Numbered from the stretch's first letter, positions 23,801 to 33,599 are shown. The stretch: 64,000 bases of DNA from Pseudolachnospira sp051055405 (GCF_051055405.1 NZ_CP167068.1:1550001-1614000); one strand, 5' to 3'. The notes: generated by a model not told the origin, from the sequence alone. Made by a program: numbers and translations.

Positions 23801-25441
23801 ATGAACAAGAAAAAGAAGAAGAGCAAAGCCTCAAGTTTCCTGGTACAAGGAACGATTTTGGCAGCTGCCGGGATCTTGGTACGTATTATTGGAATGGTGT
23901 ACCGGATTCCGTTGACCAATACCATCGGAGAGAAGGGGATGGGGGTCTATTCGACCGCCTTCTCCATCTATAATATTTTGCTGATGATCTCTTCCTACAG
24001 CCTTCCTCTGGCGGTTTCCCGCCTGGTGGCTGCAAGACTCAGCGTTGGCCAATACCGCAACGCCCGCAGGGTTTTCCTGGGGGCGATTGGCTTTGCTACA
24101 ATTTCTGGCGTAATCGGATGCGCGGTTACTTATTTTGGAGCGGACTTTTTCGCCGGAACATTGATGGGGATGCCGGAAGCGTCATTTGCTATCAAAACGC
24201 TGGCGCCGACGATTCTGATTATGGCGTTTCTTGGCGTATTCCGAGGCTATTTCCAGGGCCATAGTACCATGATTCCAACGGCTGTCTCCCAGGTGGCGGA
24301 GCAAATTATCAATGCGGGGATCAGCGTACTGGCCGGTTGGCTGCTGTTTCGGATGGGAACGGCAAAGGATACGCCCGGAAATGAATTTTTCGGCCCTTCT
24401 TACGGTGCGGCGGGCGGTACCATTGGCACAGGCGCCGGAGCCTTGACGGCGCTCCTGTTTTGCATTCTGGTCTTTGTCTTATTCCGGCGGGTAGAGCGGA
24501 TTCAATGCCGCAAGGACCAGCATCGAAGGCTGGAATCCTATAGCCACGTCGCCAAGGTTCTAGTGTTGACAATCGTGCCGGTATTGGTCAGCACGACGGT
24601 CTATCAGATCAGCACATTGGTGGACCAGGCGATCTATGCCGCTTATTTGGACGCGGATTATACAGCGATCTGGGGCGTATACAGCAGCAAATACAATCTT
24701 TTGGTCCATGTACCGGTAGCTATTGCCTCCTCGCTGGCTTCTTCTATTATTCCAGCGTTATCCGGCGCAGTGGCGAAGAAAAATCGTACGGAAGTGGTTT
24801 ATAAAACAGGTACGGCCATTCGCTTTAATATGGTGATCGCCTTTCCATCTATGATGGGCTTGACGGTACTGGCGGCTCCTATTATGAATTTATTGTTTTC
24901 TGGAAACAATGATTCGGCAGCGAAGATGATGACCGTGGGATCTACTGCTGTGCTGTTTTATTCGTTGTCCACCATCACAAATTCTATTTTGCAGGGGATT
25001 GGCAGTATCTGGATTCCAGTAAAGAATGCTCTTATCTCTTTGGCACTGCATGTGATTTTGCTGGCAGTCCTGCTTTGGGGATTTAAACTGGATATCTATG
25101 GCGTGGTCTACGCAAATATTTTCTTTGCCCTTTGTATGTGTATCTTAAATAACCTAAGCATTAAGCGAATTCTTCATTACCGCCAGGAGGTGTTAAAGAC
25201 CTTTGCCGCGCCGCTTTTTTCTTCGGTTGTGATGGGGATTTGTACTTATCTGGCCTACCGCCTCGTCTATCAATTGGCAGGCGTAAACTGGCTGGCCGTA
25301 TTGGTTGCCGTGATCGTTGCAGTCGTCGTCTATGTGGTGATTTTGTTGTTAACCAAGGGGCTGGATGAAGTGGATCTGATGAGTTTTCCCAAGGGACGAA
25401 CGATGATTGCAGTGTTCCGCCGGCTTCATTTGCTTCGTTAA
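23801..25441 (+). CDS. Oligosaccharide/lipid flippase, SpoVB/YtgP (MurJ-like) family
   Basis: A 546-residue membrane protein with about 14 membrane segments. The N-terminus GILVRIIGMVYRIPLTNTIG is the hallmark of the SpoVB/YtgP branch of the MOP superfamily. YtgP-type members flip lipid II across the membrane in growing cells; SpoVB acts in spore cortex formation. Sequence alone does not separate the two here. The ATG is one base after the DUF3048 stop, with GTGGAG as site, so translation is coupled. A terminator-like hairpin follows at 25462. Confidence 0.9.
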   Translation: MNKKKKKSKASSFLVQGTILAAAGILVRIIGMVYRIPLTNTIGEKGMGVYSTAFSIYNILLMISSYSLPLAVSRLVAARLSVGQYRNARRVFLGAIGFATISGVIGCAVTYFGADFFAGTLMGMPEASFAIKTLAPTILIMAFLGVFRGYFQGHSTMIPTAVSQVAEQIINAGISVLAGWLLFRMGTAKDTPGNEFFGPSYGAAGGTIGTGAGALTALLFCILVFVLFRRVERIQCRKDQHRRLESYSHVAKVLVLTIVPVLVSTTVYQISTLVDQAIYAAYLDADYTAIWGVYSSKYNLLVHVPVAIASSLASSIIPALSGAVAKKNRTEVVYKTGTAIRFNMVIAFPSMMGLTVLAAPIMNLLFSGNNDSAAKMMTVGSTAVLFYSLSTITNSILQGIGSIWIPVKNALISLALHVILLAVLLWGFKLDIYGVVYANIFFALCMCILNNLSIKRILHYRQEVLKTFAAPLFSSVVMGICTYLAYRLVYQLAGVNWLAVLVAVIVAVVVYVVILLLTKGLDEVDLMSFPKGRTMIAVFRRLHLLR

Positions 25442-25461
25442 GTTTAAAAAAGAAAAAATTG

Positions 25462-25519
25462 ACAGATACTATACGAGGAGGAGTTTGGCCTATGAAAAAG
25501 TATAGTATCTGTTTTTTTC
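25462..25519 (+). terminator. 13-bp hairpin plus U-run that encloses the next gene's start
   Basis: ACAGATACTATAC (25462-25474) is the exact complement of GTATAGTATCTGT (25500-25512). TTTTTTT follows. The 25-base loop holds GAGGAGGAG and the ATG at 25492. It looks like the terminator of the flippase operon and at the same time a structure presenting the next gene's ribosome binding site. Confidence 0.75.
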
Positions 25520-25899
25520 TGATTTTAGTATTTTGTTTTTCTCTCATTGCTTTTGAGTATCGCGCGCCGGAAATGCCGGAAGAGACCGTGATTTTTCGGG
25601 AGTGGACGCCTCCGGAAACCCATGCTTGGGTCAAGGCGAGTCTGCCGGATGAACTGATGGCGGCGGAAGCTACCGTATCGTCTACGGAGGAAGAGACACC
25701 TACTTCAGCGCCGATGTTTTGGATTGTGCTGACAGATGAGGGGATTTTGGTTTACCATCCGGATGAGCGAACCATTTACAAAAAGATCCCGATTTTGCCG
25801 GAGGATTTATCAGAATCTGATCGAAAAGAGCTTGAGGAAGGGATTTCAGTACCGGATGAGGAGGAATTGTATCACTATTTGGAGTCGATAACAAGTTGA
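25492..25899 (+). CDS. Small membrane-anchored protein, BofC-like C-terminus
   Basis: A 135-residue-scale protein (134 residues plus stop) with an N-terminal membrane segment (YSICFFLILVFCFSLIAF) and an outside domain. The last 60 residues, from FWIVLTDEGILVYHP through ELYHYLES, resemble the BofC C-terminal domain of Firmicutes, in which a VxxxDGxLxVY core ends in an acidic helix. BofC tempers a spore protease in Bacillus; whether this gene does so is unknown. Its start lies in the loop of the hairpin at 25462-25512, and codons 3-7 form the right arm. It follows the flippase operon. Confidence 0.65.
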   Translation: MKKYSICFFLILVFCFSLIAFEYRAPEMPEETVIFREWTPPETHAWVKASLPDELMAAEATVSSTEEETPTSAPMFWIVLTDEGILVYHPDERTIYKKIPILPEDLSESDRKELEEGISVPDEEELYHYLESITS

Positions 25900-25925
25900 C
25901 GAATCTGACAGAAAAATGGTAGAAT
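25896..25925 (+). promoter_or_regulatory. Probable promoter of the flavoprotein operon
   Basis: TTGACG (25896-25901), 18 bp, TAGAAT (25920-25925). It overlaps the stop codon of the preceding gene. Confidence 0.6.
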
Positions 25926-25949
25926 AATAAGTTGCAGGAGGTGACGGCC

Positions 25950-27185
25950 ATGAAGACAGTGCTGGTCATTGGCGGCGGAGCCGCAGGGCTTATGTCTGCC
26001 ATTTCTGCTTCGGAAAGCGGAGCGTCGGTGACAGTCCTAGAAGCCGGGGAACGGACGGGGAGAAAGCTTCTTGTCACGGGAAACGGGAAATGCAACTTTA
26101 CCAATCGCCATATGACGGCAGAATGTTTCCACTCGGAACATCCAGAGAAAATCATGCCGTTTCTTTCTTTATTTGGAGTAGAGGAAACGATTGATTTTTT
26201 CCGAAAGCTAGGAGTTTTGGTCCGTGACAAAGGCGGATATCTCTATCCAAGAAGTGAGCAGGCGGCTTCTGTGTGGGCCGCTCTTTTCGCTCGCGCAAAG
26301 GAACTTTCCGTCCGCTTTTTGTACAATCAAAAAGTGACGGATATCCGTCCGGAAGCATCTGGATTTCAAGTTTCTACTTCAAACGGTGAATTTTCCTCGG
26401 ATACTGTGATTTTGGCGTCCGGCGGGATTGTGGCGCCAAAAACTGGCTCCGATGGCAGAGGACTGCTTTTGGCGGAACGGCTTGGCCATCGCATTATTCC
26501 GGTAGCGCCTGCGCTGGTACAGCTAACCGCAGCGGGATTTCCTTTCCGGAAAGCCTCTGGGGTGCGGACGCAGGCCCGGATTCAAATTTATTCGGGAGAA
26601 GTCCTTTTGGCGGAAGATACCGGGGAGATTCAGATAACCGACTATGGCCTGTCTGGGATTCCAGCCTTTCAAGTCAGCCGCCAGGCCGCAAAGGCAGTGG
26701 CGGCGAAGCGGGACGTGAAGGCGGTATTAGACTTTTTCCCAGAGTTTACCAGCGAGGAACTGAGGGAAGAAATCTTTCTTCGCCGCAGTCTTCACCCGGA
26801 ATGGAGCAGTGCTCTTTTTCTAAATGGAATGCTTCCGGACAAGCTTTCCAGCGCGCTTTTGTCGGCGGCGGGAATTTCTTTGCAGGATACCTGGAAAGAG
26901 ATTCCAGATAAAAAAATAGAAAAACTTTTGCTCCAATGCAAAAGCCTTACGGTTTCGATTACGGGAACCACTGGCTTTTTATCCGCCCAGGTTACGGCGG
27001 GCGGCATTCCTCTCGATGAGATCCGGGAAGGAACCTGCGAATCTCTGCTTGTTCCAGGACTTTATCTGGCTGGAGAGATTTTGGATGTCGATGGGATCTG
27101 CGGTGGATACAATCTGCAATGGGCATGGACGACGGGATTCTTAGCCGGAAGAGCCGCGGCCGGAGGAATAGAAAACAATCGATGA
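25950..27185 (+). CDS. NAD(P)/FAD-dependent oxidoreductase, HI0933/BaiN family
   Basis: A 411-residue flavoprotein. The N-terminal Rossmann motif is VIGGGAAGLMSAI; VTGNGKCNFTNR near residue 45 is the family signature. The C-terminus closes the FAD site with AGEILDVDGICGGYNLQWAW. BaiN of bile-acid-converting Clostridia is one member; most others have no proven substrate. AGGAGGTG precedes the ATG at 25950. Its stop overlaps the next gene's start by four bases (ATGA), so the two flavoproteins are coupled. Confidence 0.9.
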   Translation: MKTVLVIGGGAAGLMSAISASESGASVTVLEAGERTGRKLLVTGNGKCNFTNRHMTAECFHSEHPEKIMPFLSLFGVEETIDFFRKLGVLVRDKGGYLYPRSEQAASVWAALFARAKELSVRFLYNQKVTDIRPEASGFQVSTSNGEFSSDTVILASGGIVAPKTGSDGRGLLLAERLGHRIIPVAPALVQLTAAGFPFRKASGVRTQARIQIYSGEVLLAEDTGEIQITDYGLSGIPAFQVSRQAAKAVAAKRDVKAVLDFFPEFTSEELREEIFLRRSLHPEWSSALFLNGMLPDKLSSALLSAAGISLQDTWKEIPDKKIEKLLLQCKSLTVSITGTTGFLSAQVTAGGIPLDEIREGTCESLLVPGLYLAGEILDVDGICGGYNLQWAWTTGFLAGRAAAGGIENNR

Positions 27186-28777
27186 TACAGATTTCAAACA
27201 TAAAACTACCGATCGAACATAAAAAAGAAGATCTTTTGCAGGCGGTGAAAAAGGAAGGGATTTTTTGCCGGAAAGAGGAATTATCGATCCGGAAATTATC
27301 GCTCGATGCCAGGAAAAAAGAAGATCTCCGCTATGTGTATACGGTGGAGGCTTCCCTGGCCAACGAAGAAAAAATCTTAAAAAAATGCCGCAGCAATAAA
27401 GTAAGCAGGGGCATCCCCAGAACTTACCAGGTTCCTTCCCATGGGAGCGAACCGATGAAACGCCGGCCGATTGTGATCGGAGCGGGGCCGGCCGGTTTAT
27501 TTGCCGCTCTGCTTTTAGCAGAGAACGGATATTGCCCGATTCTTCTGGAACGCGGCGCGCCAGTGGAAGAAAGAAGCCGGGATGTAGAACGTTTTTGGGG
27601 CGGAGGCTCTCTTGACGTGGAGTCGAACGTCCAATTTGGAGAAGGAGGAGCGGGAACCTTTTCCGACGGCAAGCTAAATACCCAGGTGAAAGATGCGAAA
27701 GGCAGGATCTTCCATGTCCTATCTACTTTTGTGGAGGCTGGGGCAGACCCGGCGATTCTCTACTGGAATAAACCGCATATTGGAACGGATGTGCTGCGGG
27801 ATGTGGTAAAAAGCCTGCGGGAGCGGATTTTGGCGGCAGGCGGGGAGGTATGGTTTCATACCAAGGTGACGGATTTTCAAATTCGGGACGGCGTTTTGCA
27901 GGGGTTATCGGTCCTTCGGGACGGCAGCTTACAGGAACTTCCGGCGGAGAGTGTGATTTTGGCCATCGGTCATTCGGCCAGGGATACGTTTTCCGTATTG
28001 GAGAAGCGGAACGTGCCGATGCGGGCGAAAGATTTTGCCGTAGGTCTTCGAATCGAGCATCCGCAGAAGATGATTCGGGTCGCCCAGTATGGAACCGACG
28101 AGAGAGAGGGACTTCCTGTCGCTGACTATAAATTGACGGCTCAAACTCCGTTTGGACGCGGCGTATATTCCTTTTGCATGTGTCCAGGCGGCCAGGTGGT
28201 GAATGCATCCTCCGAGGAAGGGCGCTTGGCAGTAAACGGCATGAGCCGGGCGGCACGGGATGGGCGAAATGCCAACTCGGCGCTGATTGTCACAGTGACA
28301 AGGAACGATTATCCGGACAATGGGCCGCTGGCCGGCGTTCGGTTTCAGAGAAGGCTGGAGGAAGCCGCTTATCAGGCCGGCGGCGGTAAGATTCCCGTAC
28401 AGCTCCTAGCCGATTTTCGGGAGGGAAAAGTCAGCCAAACCTTTGGCGATATTGAGCCGGATTGCTGCGGCGATACTGCCTTTGCCGATTTGCGCCGTGT
28501 TTTGCCGGAACAAATTTCTGCCAGCCTGCTTTCGGCAATGGAGGAATTCGGAAAGAAAATAGAGGGTTTTGATCGGCCGGATGCGGTCTTTTCCGGAGTG
28601 GAGAGCCGAACGTCTTCCCCGGTACGAATCGAGCGGGACGAGCATCTGGAAAGCCAGATAAAAGGGTTGTTTCCCTGTGGGGAAGGGGCCGGGTATGCCG
28701 GTGGGATCACGTCGGCTGCTGCCGATGGTATCCGAATTGCAGAAGAACTGATTAGGAGGTATCAGCCATGGACATGA
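27182..28777 (+). CDS. FAD-dependent dehydrogenase of the COG2509 type
   Basis: A 531-residue flavoprotein. An N-terminal domain of about 90 residues rich in Lys and Glu comes first. RRPIVIGAGPAGLFAALLL near residue 92 is the dinucleotide-binding motif, GGAGTFSDGKLNTQ is a family signature, and GEGAGYAGGITSAAADGI closes the FAD site. The family is common in Firmicutes but its reaction is unknown. ATG 27182 overlaps the preceding stop; the frame runs further up but only as a shadow of that gene. The C-terminus overlaps the DUF896 gene by ten bases. Confidence 0.9.
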   Translation: MIQISNIKLPIEHKKEDLLQAVKKEGIFCRKEELSIRKLSLDARKKEDLRYVYTVEASLANEEKILKKCRSNKVSRGIPRTYQVPSHGSEPMKRRPIVIGAGPAGLFAALLLAENGYCPILLERGAPVEERSRDVERFWGGGSLDVESNVQFGEGGAGTFSDGKLNTQVKDAKGRIFHVLSTFVEAGADPAILYWNKPHIGTDVLRDVVKSLRERILAAGGEVWFHTKVTDFQIRDGVLQGLSVLRDGSLQELPAESVILAIGHSARDTFSVLEKRNVPMRAKDFAVGLRIEHPQKMIRVAQYGTDEREGLPVADYKLTAQTPFGRGVYSFCMCPGGQVVNASSEEGRLAVNGMSRAARDGRNANSALIVTVTRNDYPDNGPLAGVRFQRRLEEAAYQAGGGKIPVQLLADFREGKVSQTFGDIEPDCCGDTAFADLRRVLPEQISASLLSAMEEFGKKIEGFDRPDAVFSGVESRTSSPVRIERDEHLESQIKGLFPCGEGAGYAGGITSAAADGIRIAEELIRRYQPWT

Positions 28778-28992
28778 AAGATATTGAACGGATTAATGAA
28801 TTATATAGAAAGAAAAAGGCTGGGACGTTAACGCCGGAAGAAAGCGAAGAGCAGGAACGCCTGAGAAAAGAATATATCCAGGCAATTCGGGAAAATTTAC
28901 GCGGTACTTTGGATCATACCAAAATTCAGTATCCAGATGGAAGGTTGGTAGATCTTGGCGAAAAATATGGGCAAAAAGGAAAGAAAAGCTGA
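28768..28992 (+). CDS. DUF896 domain-containing protein (YnzC-like)
   Basis: A 74-residue soluble protein. ERINELYRKKKAGTLTPEE and RKEYIQAIRENLRG are the DUF896 signature and fold as a helical hairpin. In Bacillus the relative YnzC lies next to yneA in the SOS operon, but its role is unknown. Here it lies between a flavoprotein and the cyclo-ligase/MiaB fusion. AGGAGG is eight bases upstream of the ATG. Confidence 0.92.
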   Translation: MDMKDIERINELYRKKKAGTLTPEESEEQERLRKEYIQAIRENLRGTLDHTKIQYPDGRLVDLGEKYGQKGKKS

Positions 28993-29000
28993 GGCAAAGG

Positions 29001-30953
29001 ATGATGAAATCAAAACAGGAAATCAGAACGGAATGCAAAAGCCGCCGATTGGCCATGGACGCCGAAGCGCAGAGGGAAGCCTCCCGCCGGATGACGGAGT
29101 TTGTATTGACTAGTCCGGAGTACCGGGAAACCCAGACTCTTTTTGTCTACATAGATGCAAAGCAGGAAATTTCAACGGCGGAAATTTTAGCGGACGCCTG
29201 GAAACAGGGAAAAACCGTGGCGGCTCCTCGAGTAGAGGGAGAGACCATGGATTTTTATGTGATCCGTTCGGAGGAAGATTTAGAACCGGGGAGTTTTGGA
29301 ATCCGAGAACCAAAGGCGGAATGCCCGCGTGTGGAGGATGAAACCGGTCTCTTTTTGGCCCCAGGCGTGGCCTTTGATTACAGCGGCCATCGTGTGGGAT
29401 ATGGCGGTGGGTATTACGACCGGTATTTGGCGGCCCATCCCGGTCATAGGGTATGGGGACTAGCTTATGAATGCCAGTTATGCGACGCTGTTCCGACGGA
29501 AGAAACCGATTTGCCCATGGAACAGATTGTGACGGAAAAAGGATTTCGGAAGAAAACCGAGGAAACGTTACGGCAGCAATACTATATGGACGAGATAAAA
29601 ACTCTCTTGAAAGCACAGGCCCAGGAGCTGGGGCGTCCCCTGACCGCGTGTATCTGTACTTTTGGCTGCCAAATGAACGCCCGCGATTCCGAAAAGCTGC
29701 TGGGGATTTTAAAGGAAATTGGTTTTGAGGAAAGCGAGAGCGAGGAAGCGGATTTCGTCCTGTATAACACCTGTACCGTGCGGGAAAACGCCAATCTCCG
29801 GGTATATGGACGCCTCGGTCATCTCAATAGCCTGAAGAAAAAAAATCCCCGAAAAATCATTGCCCTGTGCGGCTGTATGATGCAGGAAAAGGATGTGGTA
29901 GAAAAAATACAAACCAGCTATCGGTTTGTGGATATTGTTTTTGGCACCCACAATATTTTTCGTCTGGCGGAGCTTTTATATCGTCGTTTGACGGAGGGAA
30001 AACAGATTGTGGAGATCTGGGAGGGGACCGAGCGAATCGTGGAAGATCTTCCCGTGGAACGCAAGTACCCGTTTAAATCCGGAGTCAATATCATGTTCGG
30101 CTGCAATAATTTTTGCAGCTACTGTATCGTTCCCTATGTCAGGGGACGGGAGAGAAGTCGGGAGCCGGAGGATATTCTGCGGGAGATTCGGAGTTTGGTA
30201 GCGGACGGAGTGGTCGAGGTAATGCTGTTGGGACAAAACGTCAATTCTTATGGAAAAAATTTGGCGCATCCCATCACCTTCGCCGCACTTTTGGAACAGG
30301 TGGAAGCGATCGAAGGCTTAGAGCGCATCCGCTTTATGACGTCGCACCCGAAGGATTTGTCCGATGAGCTGATTGCCGTGATGGCAAAGTCAAAGAAAAT
30401 CTGCCGCCATCTGCATCTGCCTCTTCAGTCGGGCAGCACCCGGATTCTTCATCAGATGAACCGGAAATATACAAAAGAACAGTATCTGGCCTTGGTAGAA
30501 AAAATCAAGAAAGCAATCCCAGATATCTCTTTGACCACGGATATCATTGTCGGTTTTCCGGGAGAAACGGAAGAAGACTTTGAAGAAACCATGGATGTGG
30601 TAAGAAAAGTGCGCTATGACAGTGCGTTTACCTTTATTTATTCCAAGCGTACAGGTACTCCAGCCGCCGCCATGGAAGAACAGGTCCCCCTTGATGTGGT
30701 GCAGCCTCGGTTTGATCGGTTGTTGGCGGAGGTACAGAAAATTGCAGGGGAGCTTTGCGGCAGGGATACGGGAACCGTGCAGACGGCCCTTGTAGAAGGA
30801 ATCGATACCCATGATACCGCCTGCGTCACCGGGCGTCTGAGCAATAATTTGATGGTACATTTTCCGGGAGACGCGTCTCTGATCGGGAAGTTGGTATCGG
30901 TACGGTTAACAGAAGCAAAAGGCTTTTACTATATGGGAAGGATGGAAGAATAA
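29001..30953 (+). CDS. miaB: 5-formyltetrahydrofolate cyclo-ligase fused to MiaB methylthiotransferase
   Basis: A 650-residue two-enzyme protein in one open frame. Residues 1 to about 190 are a cyclo-ligase, which makes 5,10-methenyl-THF from 5-formyl-THF: PGVAFDYSGHRVGYGGGYYDR at 121-141 (first and last quoted parts are the active-site loop). Residues from about 196 are MiaB, which adds 2-methylthio to i6A37 of tRNA: C223, C258 and C292 for one Fe-S cluster, C368, C372 and C375 for the radical-SAM cluster, and a TRAM domain near the end. There is no stop and no ribosome binding site before Met196. mutS begins on the next base after the stop. Confidence 0.9.
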   Translation: MMKSKQEIRTECKSRRLAMDAEAQREASRRMTEFVLTSPEYRETQTLFVYIDAKQEISTAEILADAWKQGKTVAAPRVEGETMDFYVIRSEEDLEPGSFGIREPKAECPRVEDETGLFLAPGVAFDYSGHRVGYGGGYYDRYLAAHPGHRVWGLAYECQLCDAVPTEETDLPMEQIVTEKGFRKKTEETLRQQYYMDEIKTLLKAQAQELGRPLTACICTFGCQMNARDSEKLLGILKEIGFEESESEEADFVLYNTCTVRENANLRVYGRLGHLNSLKKKNPRKIIALCGCMMQEKDVVEKIQTSYRFVDIVFGTHNIFRLAELLYRRLTEGKQIVEIWEGTERIVEDLPVERKYPFKSGVNIMFGCNNFCSYCIVPYVRGRERSREPEDILREIRSLVADGVVEVMLLGQNVNSYGKNLAHPITFAALLEQVEAIEGLERIRFMTSHPKDLSDELIAVMAKSKKICRHLHLPLQSGSTRILHQMNRKYTKEQYLALVEKIKKAIPDISLTTDIIVGFPGETEEDFEETMDVVRKVRYDSAFTFIYSKRTGTPAAAMEEQVPLDVVQPRFDRLLAEVQKIAGELCGRDTGTVQTALVEGIDTHDTACVTGRLSNNLMVHFPGDASLIGKLVSVRLTEAKGFYYMGRMEE

Positions 30954-33599
30954 ATGCTTTCACCAATGATGCAGCACTATTTGGAGACCAAGGAGCAGCA
31001 TCCGGACTGCATCCTTTTTTACCGGCTCGGCGATTTCTATGAGATGTTTTTTGACGATGCCAAGACGGTTTCCAAAGAGTTGGAATTGACATTGACAGGA
31101 AAAGACTGCGGCCTCCCGGAGCGGGCGCCGATGTGCGGGATCCCCCATCACGCAGTAGAAACGTATCTCAATCGTTTGGTGGAAAAGGGATATAAGGTTG
31201 CCATCGCCGAGCAGATGGAGGACCCGAAATCTGCCAAAGGATTGGTAAAACGGGAAGTCGTTCGGATTGTGACGCCTGGCACCAATATGAGCGCGCAGGC
31301 TTTGGATGAATCCAGGAACAATTATTTGATGTGTATCGTCTATCTGGATAAGATTTTCGGCATCGCTACGTCCGATGTCAGCACCGGCGATTTCTTTGTG
31401 ACGGAAGTGGACTCGGTACGGGCTCTGCTGGATGAAATCAACAAGTTTATGCCGGCGGAGATCATCTGCAATGAAGCCTTTTATATGAGCGGCGTAGACC
31501 CCGCAGACCTTCGGGGACGCCTTCATATCACCATGTCGGCGTTGGATAATACGTATTTTAACGACGATACCTGCCGGCAGGCCTTGAAAGATCATTTTTC
31601 TGTCACCTCCTTGCAGGGGCTTGGCATCAGCGACTATGAGATCGGCACGGTGGCGGCGGGAGCCGTACTGCGCTACCTTTTGGAAACTCAGAAGAATAAT
31701 CTCAGTCATTTGACCCGCATCCAGCCCTATCAGCCGGGCCGTTATATGATGATCGATACCTCTACCAGACGGAATCTGGAACTGACGGAGACCCTTCGGG
31801 AGAAACAGAAGAGGGGTTCGCTGCTGGGTGTTTTAGATAAGACGAAAACGGCCATGGGGGCCCGGATGCTGCGCAGCTATCTGGAACAGCCGCTGATTGA
31901 TAAAAAGGAGATTTTGCGCAGGCAGGACGCCATCGAGGCGTTAAATTCGGATCTGATCTTACGGGAAGAATTGCGGGAATACTTAAATCCGATCTATGAT
32001 TTGGAACGGCTTTTGGGGCGGATTTCTTACCGTACGGCAAATCCGAGAGATCTGGTTGCCTTTAAACATTCGCTTCAGATGCTTCCTCACATTAAGCAGC
32101 TGCTGAAAGATGTGAAGACGCCGCTTTTAAAGGAACTCTGCGAACGATTGGATTCTCTGGAAGATATCGCTGAGTTAATCGACCGGGCGATTCTGGAAGA
32201 GCCTCCGGTTACCATCCGGGAAGGCGGAATCATCCAGGAAGGCTATTCGGAGGAAGCCGATAAGCTTCGCCATGCAAAAACCGAAGGGAAAAATTGGCTG
32301 GCGCAGCTGGAATTGGACGAAAAAGAGCGTACCGGAATCAAAAATCTGCGCATCCGCTACAATAAAGTGTTCGGTTATTATCTGGAAGTGACGAACTCCT
32401 TTAAAAATCTAGTGCCGGAGGACTATATCCGCAAACAGACGCTGAGCAATGCGGAACGCTATACGACCCAAAAGTTAAAAGAGTTGGAAGACATTATTTT
32501 GGGCGCGGAGGACAAGCTGTTTGTGCTGGAATATGACCTTTTCTGTGAGGTAAGGGATAAAGTGGCCGCTGAGGTGGTCCGTATTCAGGACAGCGCAAAA
32601 GCAGTCGCTGAGATCGACGTATTGGCCTCCCTTGCGCTGGTGGCCTACCGGCAGCAGTATGTGCGCCCTTCGATCAACGAAAAGGGCATTATCGATATCA
32701 AAAATGGCCGCCACCCGGTGGTGGAACAGATGCTTCGGGATGATCTCTTTATCGCCAATGACGTGTATCTGGACAATCACAGCAACCGAATTTCCATCAT
32801 CACCGGCCCGAACATGGCTGGAAAATCCACATATATGCGGCAGGTGGCGTTGATCGTGCTGATGGCGCAGATCGGTTCCTTTGTGCCGGCGGACTCTGCC
32901 AACGTGGGGATATGCGATCGAATTTTTACCCGTGTTGGCGCTTCCGACGATCTGGCGTCCGGACAAAGCACGTTTATGGTGGAAATGACCGAGGTGGCCA
33001 ACATTTTACGAAATGCCACCAAAAACAGTCTGTTGATTCTGGATGAGATTGGCCGCGGTACCAGTACCTTTGATGGGCTTTCCATCGCCTGGGCGGTGGT
33101 GGAATATATCAGCAATACGAAAATTCTTGGGGCGAAAACTTTGTTTGCCACTCATTACCATGAACTGACGGAGCTGGAAGGCTGTATCAATGGAGTCAAC
33201 AATTACTGCATTGCCGTAAAAGAACAGGGTGATACCATTGTGTTCCTGCGGAAAATTGTAAAAGGCGGCGCGGATAAGAGTTATGGGATTCAGGTGGCCA
33301 AGCTGGCCGGCGTGCCGGAGGCTGTCATCGAGAGGGCCAAAGAGCTGGTGCAGGAACTTTCCGAGGCGGATATCACAGCGAGAACCAAGGAGATTGCCGC
33401 CCATGCAAAAAGCGGTTCTACTTTTAAACCAATTCCCAAGCCCGACGAGGTGGACATGTATCAGATGACCTTGTTCGACGCGGTAAAGGAAGATGATATC
33501 CTGAAGGAAATGGAACAGTTGGAATTGGGAAATATGACGCCGATCGACGCGCTGAATATGCTGTATCGGTGGCAGAATCAGCTGAAGAACCGGTGGTAG
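30954..33599 (+). CDS. mutS: DNA mismatch repair protein MutS
   Basis: Recognises mispairs and small loops. At 881 residues it has normal length. The N-terminal mismatch-binding domain has FYRLGDFYEMFFDDA with the Phe-X-Glu wedge. The ATPase domain has Walker A GPNMAGKSTYM near residue 620 and LDEIGRGTSTFDG. YQMTLFD near the C-terminus is a likely sliding-clamp-binding motif. The ATG is immediately after the MiaB stop, with GGAAGGATGG as site. mutL follows after 40 bases, the usual pair. Confidence 0.97.
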   Translation: MLSPMMQHYLETKEQHPDCILFYRLGDFYEMFFDDAKTVSKELELTLTGKDCGLPERAPMCGIPHHAVETYLNRLVEKGYKVAIAEQMEDPKSAKGLVKREVVRIVTPGTNMSAQALDESRNNYLMCIVYLDKIFGIATSDVSTGDFFVTEVDSVRALLDEINKFMPAEIICNEAFYMSGVDPADLRGRLHITMSALDNTYFNDDTCRQALKDHFSVTSLQGLGISDYEIGTVAAGAVLRYLLETQKNNLSHLTRIQPYQPGRYMMIDTSTRRNLELTETLREKQKRGSLLGVLDKTKTAMGARMLRSYLEQPLIDKKEILRRQDAIEALNSDLILREELREYLNPIYDLERLLGRISYRTANPRDLVAFKHSLQMLPHIKQLLKDVKTPLLKELCERLDSLEDIAELIDRAILEEPPVTIREGGIIQEGYSEEADKLRHAKTEGKNWLAQLELDEKERTGIKNLRIRYNKVFGYYLEVTNSFKNLVPEDYIRKQTLSNAERYTTQKLKELEDIILGAEDKLFVLEYDLFCEVRDKVAAEVVRIQDSAKAVAEIDVLASLALVAYRQQYVRPSINEKGIIDIKNGRHPVVEQMLRDDLFIANDVYLDNHSNRISIITGPNMAGKSTYMRQVALIVLMAQIGSFVPADSANVGICDRIFTRVGASDDLASGQSTFMVEMTEVANILRNATKNSLLILDEIGRGTSTFDGLSIAWAVVEYISNTKILGAKTLFATHYHELTELEGCINGVNNYCIAVKEQGDTIVFLRKIVKGGADKSYGIQVAKLAGVPEAVIERAKELVQELSEADITARTKEIAAHAKSGSTFKPIPKPDEVDMYQMTLFDAVKEDDILKEMEQLELGNMTPIDALNMLYRWQNQLKNRW

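Noticed and set aside
29581..29600. Separate miaB start at Met196
   Set aside because: There is no ribosome binding site upstream of that ATG, so a separate miaB reading is not supported.
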